8,534 bases of DNA from Cyanobacteria bacterium UBA11153. Lineage in GTDB: Bacteria; Cyanobacteriota; Cyanobacteriia; Cyanobacteriales; Coleofasciculaceae. The translations under genes were made by a program, and so were the position numbers. Where the stretch lies: positions 14,547-23,080 of the forward strand of contig DOIX01000237.1 in assembly GCA_003511885.1 (NCBI GenBank), read 5' to 3'. Positions 1-5,635 of this stretch are shown here, in pieces. A model generated the notes under the pieces. The model saw only the letters and a list, made by a program, of their open reading frames with translations. It was not told the DNA's origin and ran no database searches. Within the stretch, counting starts at the first letter, position 1. Every line of letters starts with the position of its first letter.

Positions 1-16
1 TGTCAACTGTCCACTG
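1..16 (+). repeat. Short AACTGTC-type heptamer repeat (edge)
   Basis: TGTCAACTGTCCACTG consists of about two degenerate units of a CAACTGT heptamer, a type of short tandem repeat found between cyanobacterial genes. It is cut by the window edge, so its full length is unknown. Confidence 0.3.
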
Positions 17-58
17 CTATAAGCACTTTAGAGGAAGAAGAGGGCTACAACTTCGGCT

Positions 59-92
59 CCCTCCCCTTAACCAGGGGAGGGTTGGGGAGGGG
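59..92 (+). repeat. Dispersed C/G-rich repeat, left copy, with 8-bp hairpin
   Basis: CCCTCCCC (59-66) and GGGGAGGG (74-81) form a perfect 8-bp stem around TTAACCA, followed by TTGGGGAGGGG that runs right up to the stop codon of the DUF3153 gene at 93-95. It aligns with the minus strand of 8438-8468 (CCTTAA, a GGGG run, then GGTTGGGG). On the minus strand it lies just after the gene and could slow transcription, but no T-tract follows, so I do not call it an intrinsic terminator. Confidence 0.55.
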
Positions 93-926
93 TCAAGCCT
101 CAGCCTCTAACCTTTCCGATAAAATAACATCAGCTTTACTTCTGCTCCAAGGGAAAGACTGATACTTGATATAAAAGCCCACTAAAACGATCGCAATAAT
201 TGCGATCGTCCCAATTCCCACCGGACTGGGAACCCAAAAGACTGCTTCGAGATGATTGAACTCACCTGGATCGAGATTCCACAATAACTTCCGACCACGA
301 TCGGAAATTTCCGGAGTCACAGAATTGACTCCTGCGGTGGGAAGTTTTGCCCCCCAGGGGGTTTGTAAACTAAAGTGCAAATCCAACAGCGAACCTGGAC
401 TGACAATTGCTTGACCATCTGAAGAGATCAAAGCTAGCGATCGCAAATCTAACTCATAGCTTAACTGATTCCGTTGCACCACGAAAAAGTTAAGTTGCTT
501 GAGATTTAACTTTGACTCAATATTCGGTAATACCGTATCTCCCATTTGAGAGAGGGAAGTTTCTTGACCATCTGGCTGAAAAAATTCATTATACTTGGTC
601 AGTAATTCCGGTCCCCCACTAAAGGGAATTGTCACTAAAACCGTTTGGCTTGACAGTCGCTTAATTCGACCATTAATTTTTTTAGCTTTCTTCTCAATAC
701 CTTTAAACCATGCCGCCACTCGATCTTGGCTAAAACTAGCCATCTGTTCTCCCAATTCAATTTTCTGGACAATCGCGCCGCTGTTTTCACTGTTAAATGA
801 AACAGTCATATCATATTTTACACAGCCAGAAAGCAAGAGCGACACCAACAATATCGCCCACAGGAGGCGAAATCGTCCCATCATCTGACGGATTAGCAAA
901 GATACATTTACTACAGCTAATTTCAC
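93..926 (-). CDS. DUF3153-type lipoprotein with C-terminal membrane helix
   Basis: This 277-residue protein has a lipoprotein signal: basic residues (R18, R20), a hydrophobic stretch at 21-32 and the lipobox LLSGC, with C35 as the lipidated cysteine. A beta-rich middle follows, then a hydrophobic helix at about 234-252 and a short basic tail (KYQSFPWSRSK). Overall it resembles the cyanobacterial DUF3153 family; its function is unknown to me. It should be anchored in the plasma membrane at both ends, with the main domain outside the cytoplasm. The start given is GTG at 926, preceded by the purine-rich stretch GGGAGAGGAG that can act as a ribosome site. ATG codons at 884 and 881 would give a more typical signal of about 20 residues but have no clear ribosome site. 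It lies 267 bases after the GT26 gene, and nothing ties it to glycan synthesis beyond location. Gene call is firm; family assignment is moderate. Confidence 0.85.
   Translation of the reverse strand: MKLAVVNVSLLIRQMMGRFRLLWAILLVSLLLSGCVKYDMTVSFNSENSGAIVQKIELGEQMASFSQDRVAAWFKGIEKKAKKINGRIKRLSSQTVLVTIPFSGGPELLTKYNEFFQPDGQETSLSQMGDTVLPNIESKLNLKQLNFFVVQRNQLSYELDLRSLALISSDGQAIVSPGSLLDLHFSLQTPWGAKLPTAGVNSVTPEISDRGRKLLWNLDPGEFNHLEAVFWVPSPVGIGTIAIIAIVLVGFYIKYQSFPWSRSKADVILSERLEAEA
187..209. repeat. 23-base palindrome with HIP1-like cores inside the DUF3153 gene
   Basis: The arms ACGATCGCAAT (187-197) and ATTGCGATCGT (199-209) are exact reverse complements around one base. Each contains seven of the eight bases of the cyanobacterial HIP1 octamer GCGATCGC. 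It lies in the coding sequence for the C-terminal membrane helix (T-I-A-I-I-A-I-V). Confidence 0.6.
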
Positions 927-1035
927 AAACTCCTCTCCCTTTATCGACTTGGCAGTTGTTCGATCCTGTTTCCAAAATAGTCCAGAATTGAGGACAAAGG
1001 ATCGAGTCTTTACTTATCGACACATAATCCGCGAC

Positions 1036-1173
1036 TGGGGAATAGGGAATAGAGAAATCGGTTTGAGTTTTGAGTTTTACTTCTTCCCCATTACCATCAT
1101 TCGCCACCCAGGCATCTGCTATCCTCTGACTCATTCCCCATTAGGGCATCCGCTGTTCCATTACCCATTCCTG
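1036..1173 (+). repeat. Degenerate heptamer repeats (GGGAATA, TTTTGAG and CCCCATT types)
   Basis: The gap between the GT26 and DUF3153 genes contains GGGGAATAGGGAATAGAG (1037-1054), TTTGAGTTTTGAGTTTT (1062-1078) and then CCCCATTA-like units at 1086-1093, 1136-1143 and 1161-1169. These are short tandemly repeated sequences of the sort described in filamentous cyanobacteria. I see no gene of its own here; frames crossing it have no recognisable protein features. Confidence 0.6.
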
Positions 1174-1193
1174 AAAGTAACCAGTAAATTGCT

Positions 1194-2006
1194 TTAATAC
1201 TCTGGATTTCTCAGGGGCAGTAATTTTACCACTTGTAGAAACAGAAGAACAGCATACATAGGATTGAGTAATACATAACGCTTCCACAGTCGGAAAGGCT
1301 CGCGAACTAACCGATAAAGCCATTCTAATCCCAGTTCTTGCATTACTGTGGGGGCTTCTGGAATATTGCCGGAGTGGATTTCAAAGGCAGCTCCCACACA
1401 AATGATAGGACAATCGATTTTCTGTCGATGTTCAAAAGCCCATTTTTCTTGTTTAGGACATCCCAAACTTACAAATACAATACCTGCCCCAGATTGGCGA
1501 ATCTGTCTGATATATTCAGCATCTTCTTCTGGGGTAAGGGTGCGAAATGGTGGAGAAATTGCCCCAGCAATTATCAGTTTGGGAAATTTTCTAGTCAGAT
1601 TTAGCCGTAAATTTTTCAATACTGATTTTGTCGAGCCGTACAGGAAGATAGAGATTCCTTCGGCTGCTGCTTTTTCGCATACACGTAACATTAGTTCCGG
1701 TCCCCGTACTCGATCTCGCAGTAACTTTTCCCCAGGCTTCCGTAGCAGATTCATTCCCCAGCGGACTGGCTGTCCGTCAGGGACTACCAGGGGAAATTGA
1801 TTAATCCGATGTCCGTGTCCCTTACTATCAAGATAAGCCTCTGTTATGCTGTGGACATTGACTGCTGCTACTGGGAGATATTTAGAGTTTTTAGCACTTT
1901 CCACGATTAATGCTGTGGATTCTTCATAGTTAGTCCGATGGACTCCAATTCCGAGGACGCTGGTTTTGGTGGGAGACAGTACTAAAGTTTTGGTTGCTGT
2001 ATTCAT
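1194..2006 (-). CDS. WecG/TagA/CpsF family (GT26) glycosyltransferase
   Basis: This 270-residue protein has the usual GT26 length plus a short N-terminal extension. Visible family motifs are VNVHSI (49-54), VVPDGQPVRWG (74-84, with D77 at the position of the conserved catalytic-region Asp), RVRGPELM (99-106), IFLYGS (120-125), VSLGCPKQEKW (179-189), VGAAFEIHSGNIPEAP (204-219) and the C-terminal GLEWLYRLVREPFRLWKRY (226-244). Known members transfer N-acetylmannosamine or its uronic acid to lipid-linked GlcNAc in teichoic acid, common antigen or capsule synthesis. The arginine-rich C-terminal part and the hydrophobic tail (245-262) fit peripheral membrane attachment. The start is ATG, with a weak AGGG five bases before it. 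The gene follows a 738-base gap, so it probably has its own promoter. The exact sugar cannot be read from sequence, so I give no gene symbol. Confidence 0.95.
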   Translation of the reverse strand: MNTATKTLVLSPTKTSVLGIGVHRTNYEESTALIVESAKNSKYLPVAAVNVHSITEAYLDSKGHGHRINQFPLVVPDGQPVRWGMNLLRKPGEKLLRDRVRGPELMLRVCEKAAAEGISIFLYGSTKSVLKNLRLNLTRKFPKLIIAGAISPPFRTLTPEEDAEYIRQIRQSGAGIVFVSLGCPKQEKWAFEHRQKIDCPIICVGAAFEIHSGNIPEAPTVMQELGLEWLYRLVREPFRLWKRYVLLNPMYAVLLFLQVVKLLPLRNPEY

Positions 2007-2231
2007 GTTTACCCTGAAAGCCCCTGGCCTTGTGTTTTTGTTTTTGGTAGTGGCAAATAAACTATCAAAAGCTGTTGCCCTTTTTAATGGAGAATTTAAC
2101 TGAGTCTTAATCCCGCCTTAATCTGGGAAGTCTAAAAGACAGATAATGTTTTATTAATGTTCCTCTCAAAGTTGTCTATTTTTTGGAAAGATTATGGAGA
2201 CAATCATTTTTTTATTCCCTATTGGGAGATA

Positions 2232-2271
2232 ATTTTTGGTGTTTACAAGAGTTCACTCCCACACCAAAAAT
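2232..2271. promoter_or_regulatory. 11-bp perfect inverted repeat with 18-base spacer
   Basis: ATTTTTGGTGT (2232-2242) and ACACCAAAAAT (2261-2271) are exact reverse complements separated by 18 bases. On the plus strand a T6 tract (2276-2281) starts four bases later. It lies about 225 bases upstream of the GT26 start. It could be a regulator site, a weak A/T-rich terminator or a structured RNA element; the sequence does not decide. Confidence 0.45.
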
Positions 2272-2359
2272 GTACTTTTTTGGTCTGAAAACAATGAAAC
2301 CGACTCTGTATTTTGATCCCTAGTTGGCGTTTTGCTATTTTGTTCGTACCGGAAAATAT

Positions 2360-2399
2360 GCTATTCCTATTGTTGGTTAAGAATAGCTTGGCTTTTTTT
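2360..2399 (+). terminator. Terminator-like hairpin with T7 tract on the plus strand
   Basis: GCTATTC (2360-2366) and GAATAGC (2381-2387) form a 7-bp stem with a 14-base loop, followed by TTGGC and then seven T (2393-2399). The stem is only moderately G/C-rich and the loop is long, so termination strength is doubtful. No plus-strand gene precedes it, so if real it would end a small RNA or be a leftover of a lost gene. Confidence 0.35.
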
Positions 2400-2609
2400 A
2401 TTCAGGGGTCTAAAATAGAGTCAATCCTCTTGTACCGCCTACACCTCTTTAGATACAATCGCTCAAAACTCGTGTCTTGTCAAGTCCTTGATAAGCAAAA
2501 GCTTTGAGACAAGCTGGGCAGTAAGTATAAGCCGCTACCCACAGATAGGAAAATGCTGAGGTTGAAATAATAATATGATTATACTTAATATTTGCACAAC
2601 TCAAATTTA

Positions 2610-2744
2610 CTACTGTGGTTTTGCGCAATTTTGACATTCCATAACTTTGAGATCCTCAATTCCCAAGGTTGGGAATGCCTTCTGAAACTCTTGTCTGTGC
2701 TGGACAAAGAGGAACTGAAAAATTATTAATATATATTTTTCCCA
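2610..2744 (-). pseudogene. Possible coding remnant directly after the GT4 stop codon
   Basis: After the TGA of the GT4 gene (2747-2745) the same frame stays open for 44 more codons to a TAG at 2612-2610. The first third is A/T-rich and looks non-coding. The second part reads protein-like: EFQKAFPTLGIEDLKVME, followed by CQNCAKPQ with a CxxC pair. A shift of frame just before the stop continues as SSKFELCKY, which together would resemble a zinc-ribbon. This may be a decayed gene fragment or chance; I do not recognise a family. Confidence 0.2.
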
Positions 2745-3908
2745 TCAAGCCATCATCTCCTGATAAATCTCAATCAATTTCTGGTAGTTAGCCTTAGCTG
2801 TGTATTTACCCTCAAATTCAGCACGAGCATTCCGGCGCATCTGGCTTAATTCGGCTGGGTGGCTTAAAGTCCACTCAACTTTAGCAGCTAAGTCTTCAGC
2901 GTCACCAGGACGAAAGTGAATACCCGTGCGGTATGAGTCCATCAGAGAAGAGAGACTGCCGATTTGACTGGCAATAACGGGGACACCGACAGCATAAGCT
3001 TCGACAATTGTCATGGGAAAACCCTCATACCACAGAGAGGGAAAGATTAGCACTAGTGCTTCTTTCATCAAATCTAACACTTCTTTTTGGCTAAGTCGCC
3101 CCAGCAACTCTATTCCTGGCAAGTCTTTAACTACCTCGGCAACACGGAAAGCTTGGGGGCCATCTCCAACAATTTTGAGGGGAGTCTTGCCACCTAGATG
3201 TTTCCAGGCAGCGATAAGCGTGTCTAATCCTTTTTCCTGGGAAATTCGTCCCACGAATAGTCCGTATCCTCCTGTCCCAGTACCCACACCAGGGTCAGGA
3301 TGGAGGAAATTGGGCTTAACGACTATTTTATCAGGAGGTAACCCTCCTGCGATGAATTTTTCTCTGGCAAATTCATTGAGGGCAATATATGAGTTGACGC
3401 GATCGCGCCAAGTCCCTCTGATACGATGAAAACTTAGCATTGCTGCCACTGCTGCTGTCGCGGCGCGATTTCCTCGATAGCAAGAGTGAATCACTCCCGG
3501 CAAGGGGATAACTTTTCCCAGACAATCTTCACAGACACCTCCATCGCGGAAAAATTCGGCATTGGGACAGAGCAGTCGGTAGTTGTGTAAAGTTTGGACT
3601 ACAGGGATGCCAGCTTCCTGACAAGCATCGTAAACTGCTGGGGATAGGAGTGGAAAAAAGTTGTGGATGTGGACTATATCGGGGTGGAAACTGGCAATTA
3701 TTTCACTTACCTGTTTTTTTGAGGAATAGGAATAAATCGTATTGGCAGCAGTTTTAATTTGACTCCAAATACCTGTAATGTCATCATTATTAACTTCTAG
3801 CCAAGCTACGCTATGACCATTATCCTCAAGTAGAGTCTTTTCGGCTTGTGCCACCACATCCTCTCCTCCAGGAATTTGGTAGCGGTTATGTAGTAGTAGT
3901 ATTTTCAT
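2745..3908 (-). CDS. Family 4 (GT-B fold) glycosyltransferase
   Basis: This 387-residue cytoplasmic enzyme has two Rossmann-like halves. The N-terminal acceptor half starts MKILLLHNRY and has the GGED loop (14-17), DIVHIHNFFP (77-86) and TLHNYRLLCPN (106-116). Four cysteines (C114, C126, C129, C143) form the spaced Cys set seen in one GT4 subgroup. The C-terminal nucleotide-sugar half has FVGRISQEKGLDTLI (218-232), KIVGDGPQ (245-252) and WYEGFPMTIVEA (293-304), whose E295 and E303 make the EX7E pair. GT4 enzymes are retaining transferases using nucleotide-activated sugars; donor and acceptor here are unknown. The ATG start has no strong ribosome site; upstream is the A-rich stretch CTAAAACTT. 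It has 359 bases before it and 738 after, and no sign of truncation. The setting among other transferases supports a role in polysaccharide or lipid-linked glycan assembly. Confidence 0.95.
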   Translation of the reverse strand: MKILLLHNRYQIPGGEDVVAQAEKTLLEDNGHSVAWLEVNNDDITGIWSQIKTAANTIYSYSSKKQVSEIIASFHPDIVHIHNFFPLLSPAVYDACQEAGIPVVQTLHNYRLLCPNAEFFRDGGVCEDCLGKVIPLPGVIHSCYRGNRAATAAVAAMLSFHRIRGTWRDRVNSYIALNEFAREKFIAGGLPPDKIVVKPNFLHPDPGVGTGTGGYGLFVGRISQEKGLDTLIAAWKHLGGKTPLKIVGDGPQAFRVAEVVKDLPGIELLGRLSQKEVLDLMKEALVLIFPSLWYEGFPMTIVEAYAVGVPVIASQIGSLSSLMDSYRTGIHFRPGDAEDLAAKVEWTLSHPAELSQMRRNARAEFEGKYTAKANYQKLIEIYQEMMA

Positions 3909-3947
3909 AAGTTTTAGCTCAAGGTAATGAGGAGTGGCAACTAGAGA

Positions 3948-3970
3948 TTTTTGGGTTTTGAGTTTTAAGT
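3948..3970 (+). repeat. TTTTGAG-type heptamer repeat
   Basis: The stretch consists of three degenerate units, TTTTGGG, TTTTGAG and TTTTAAG. It matches the repeat at 1062-1078 on the same strand, showing that the same short repeat family occurs in two gaps of this locus. Confidence 0.5.
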
Positions 3971-4080
3971 TGTCAGGGAGAAATGGCTCTTCAGGAGATA
4001 TGATGCTAAACTCTCAGTTTCAATAGCTAAAAACCAGATGGTAGTTAGGTTTTCGTAAATATAACCTCCCAATCATTTTC

Positions 4081-4096
4081 AATTTAAGCTTAAATT
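4081..4096. promoter_or_regulatory. Perfect 16-bp palindrome
   Basis: AATTTAAGCTTAAATT is identical to its reverse complement. It lies 173 bases upstream of the downstream GT4 start on the minus strand and could be a dimeric regulator site, but its A/T richness makes chance occurrence possible. Confidence 0.3.
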
Positions 4097-4235
4097 ATTG
4101 CTGGACAAGGCTTTTGGTCAGTTCATCCTCATAATTTACCATAGTATGTACGGAAGAACGGGAAACATTGATGATTATTAACTCGGTCATATTCAAACAT
4201 CACTCAGGCCAAAGTTACTCATTGAAAACTCCATC

Positions 4236-4288
4236 CTTCCTCCCATTCCCCATTAATTTCCTATTCCCTAGTCCCTACTTCCCATTAC
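4236..4288 (+). repeat. CCCATTC/CTATTCC-type heptamer repeat overlapping a gene end
   Basis: Degenerate units such as CCCATTC, CCCATTA, CTATTCC, CTAGTCC and CCCATTA run through the gap and across the end of the upstream GT4 gene. They supply its last residues (VMGSRD) and its TAG stop (4270-4268). The units resemble those at 1036-1173. Confidence 0.6.
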
Positions 4289-5560
4289 CTTATCATATAT
4301 ATTAGCGACAACTTTATCCCACCGATATGATTCAGCGCGAATCAGTGCCCCATCCTGAAGCTGGTTGAGGATTTGCCGATTAAGTGCTAACTCTTTGAGC
4401 GCCTCACAGAGGAATTTAATTACTTCAGTTTCGCTTAATCCCGCCGTGGCAATCACTCGTCCACAGGATTCATTCACCATGACACCGGGGCCACCTAAAT
4501 CGAGACAAACTACGGGCAAGCCATGAGATAAAGCCTCTAAAATGACAGTGCCGCTAGAATCATGGAGGCTGGGATATAAAAATACCTCATGCTCTTGATA
4601 AGACTGTTGCAAATCTGCTAGCGTCATCCAGGGAATCCAATCGATGGCACTATCGATTTGTAAGTCTTCTGCTAAACGATGGAACCAATTGCGATCGCTA
4701 CCACTCCCGATTACTGTTAATCTTGAATTGGGTATCTGTTGGTGGAATTGGGCAAAAGCCTTTAATCCTAGATGCAATCCTTTCCAATAAAGTAGTCTGC
4801 TCGCATATAAAATCCGGAATTCTCCCTGGTTAGACTCGGACTTTTTCACTGATTGTGGTTTAGGCTCGATACCGATTTCCAAATTAACATGGCATTTATG
4901 ATGATATTGTTGAGGAATTGAGGATAAAGTGGCTTTGGTTTTGCAGATAATTACTGATGAACTTCCATAAATTGAGTGCATAATGGGATCGATTGATACC
5001 AGCCAATTTGATAAATCGCGAATCCTATCCAAAATACGTCCTTTGAGGGATAAACTTTCTCTTAGTGGATGGGGAGTACTTTCTCCTCCACCGAGGGGAC
5101 CGAAAATAAAGGGAATACCCAAAAACCCCATAAATGAGGGTTGGCGAAATACACCAAAGGTAATGTGATGTACCCAGTCAAAGGTGACTTCCTTGCTTAA
5201 AGCTTTGGCTAACCGATAGGCTCCTAATTGCCAAAAAATATAGTATAGATATATCCCTCCTGGTAGTTTTTTCCACCACCTTGCCCAAGAGGGTAAATCG
5301 TAGTAGATAAAGTGGAGATTAGAGGTGGGAAATGGGGAATTGCTTTTGGCTAATTCTTTTTCCTTATCTTCCTGATTTTCACTGTTGGTTTGGAGTTGCT
5401 TTTCAATGGATGGTTGATTGTTGGCGCGAGTAATTACCCATACTTGATGTCCAAGTCGTGCTAATTCTATTGCCCAATTCCATCCTACACCAGGTTCGGA
5501 ACCTTTGTTAGGTTCGCAAGCGTAGGCAGAAAGTAAGATGTTCATAGATTTATCTTTCAT
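4268..5560 (-). CDS. Family 4 glycosyltransferase (second, divergent type)
   Basis: This 430-residue GT-B enzyme is clearly not a recent copy of the neighbouring GT4. The N-terminal half has ILLSAYACEPNKGSEPGVGWNW (8-29, a GSEPG loop), DWVHHITFGVFRQPSF (128-143) and FGPLGGGE (153-160). The donor half has LYASRLLYWKGLHLGLKAF (251-269), VIGSGSDR (283-290), PSLHDSSGTVILEALSHG (330-347) and CLDLGGPG (352-359). The usual first Glu of EX7E is Asp (D334, paired with E342), a substitution I have seen in this subgroup. M6 (codon starting at 5545) is an alternative start matching the usual MNILLSAYACEP beginning; neither has a strong ribosome site. A low-complexity linker at about 57-80 is partly encoded by repeat-like DNA, and the last codons and TAG stop lie in a heptamer repeat tract. 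It lies 75 bases after the phosphatase-like gene, probably in the same transcript. Confidence 0.95.
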   Translation of the reverse strand: MKDKSMNILLSAYACEPNKGSEPGVGWNWAIELARLGHQVWVITRANNQPSIEKQLQTNSENQEDKEKELAKSNSPFPTSNLHFIYYDLPSWARWWKKLPGGIYLYYIFWQLGAYRLAKALSKEVTFDWVHHITFGVFRQPSFMGFLGIPFIFGPLGGGESTPHPLRESLSLKGRILDRIRDLSNWLVSIDPIMHSIYGSSSVIICKTKATLSSIPQQYHHKCHVNLEIGIEPKPQSVKKSESNQGEFRILYASRLLYWKGLHLGLKAFAQFHQQIPNSRLTVIGSGSDRNWFHRLAEDLQIDSAIDWIPWMTLADLQQSYQEHEVFLYPSLHDSSGTVILEALSHGLPVVCLDLGGPGVMVNESCGRVIATAGLSETEVIKFLCEALKELALNRQILNQLQDGALIRAESYRWDKVVANIYDKVMGSRD

Positions 5561-5580
5561 TGAGTCACAAATAGTACTAA

Positions 5581-5630
5581 TTCCTCATCCCTACTCTCTA
5601 GCTTCTATCCCCCAGCCCCTAGCCCCTTAT
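5581..5630 (+). repeat. CCCCTAG-type heptamer repeat
   Basis: The 75-base gap between the phosphatase-like gene and the GT4 gene is mostly repeat. It contains CCCTACTCTCTAGCTTCTA followed by CCCCCAGCCCCTAGCCCC. On the minus strand these read GGGGCTA, a common cyanobacterial short tandem repeat unit. It ends six bases from the phosphatase-like stop codon. Confidence 0.6.
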
Positions 5631-5635
5631 TAAAA

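Larger units (their letters stand above)
2007..2744. other. Long gene-poor gap with several inverted repeats and coding traces
   Basis: I can support no complete gene in these 738 bases. The region is A/T-rich and contains an 11-bp inverted repeat (2232-2271), a hairpin followed by T7 on the plus strand (2360-2399), a TTGTCT/AGACAA inverted pair (2172-2177 and 2198-2203) and an 8-bp palindrome (2659-2676). It should also contain the promoter of the GT26 gene, but I find no convincing -35/-10 pair. A short minus-strand frame (2637-2449, 62 codons, with YCPAC near its C-terminus) and an open stretch in the preceding frame suggest remnants of a lost gene. Confidence 0.6.
3909..4267. other. Intergenic region between the two GT4 genes
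   Basis: No gene is visible in these 359 bases. It contains a TTTTGAG-type repeat (3948-3970), a perfect 16-bp A/T-rich palindrome (4081-4096) and CCCATT-type repeats at its right end. On the minus strand, TTGAAA (4023-4018) and TATCTC (4000-3995) are 17 bases apart and could be a weak promoter for the downstream GT4 gene, with a leader of about 90 bases; the -10 match is poor. Confidence 0.5.

Noticed and set aside
59..81. 8-bp hairpin after the DUF3153 gene as an intrinsic terminator
   Set aside because: No T-tract follows it on the minus strand; it is better explained as part of a dispersed repeat.
811..1134. Minus-strand open frame of 107 codons overlapping the start of the DUF3153 gene
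   Set aside because: It overlaps a gene with a clear lipoprotein signal, crosses a repeat tract and has no recognisable protein features.
1036..1173. CRISPR array
   Set aside because: The repeats are degenerate heptamers without regular spacers.
1348..1800. Plus-strand open frame of 150 codons
   Set aside because: It lies fully inside the GT26 gene on the other strand, whose motifs are unmistakable; the plus frame shows no family signal.
2313..2507. Plus-strand open frame of 64 codons in the long gap
   Set aside because: It runs through the terminator-like hairpin and T7 tract, has no ribosome site and no recognisable sequence.
2717..2741. GAAAAAT/ATTTTTC inverted repeat just after the GT4 stop as a terminator
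   Set aside because: The stem is almost all A/T, with no T-tract after it, so it is unlikely to stop transcription.
3013..3429. Plus-strand open frame of 138 codons
   Set aside because: Antisense to the conserved donor domain of the GT4 gene; composition looks like a shadow frame.
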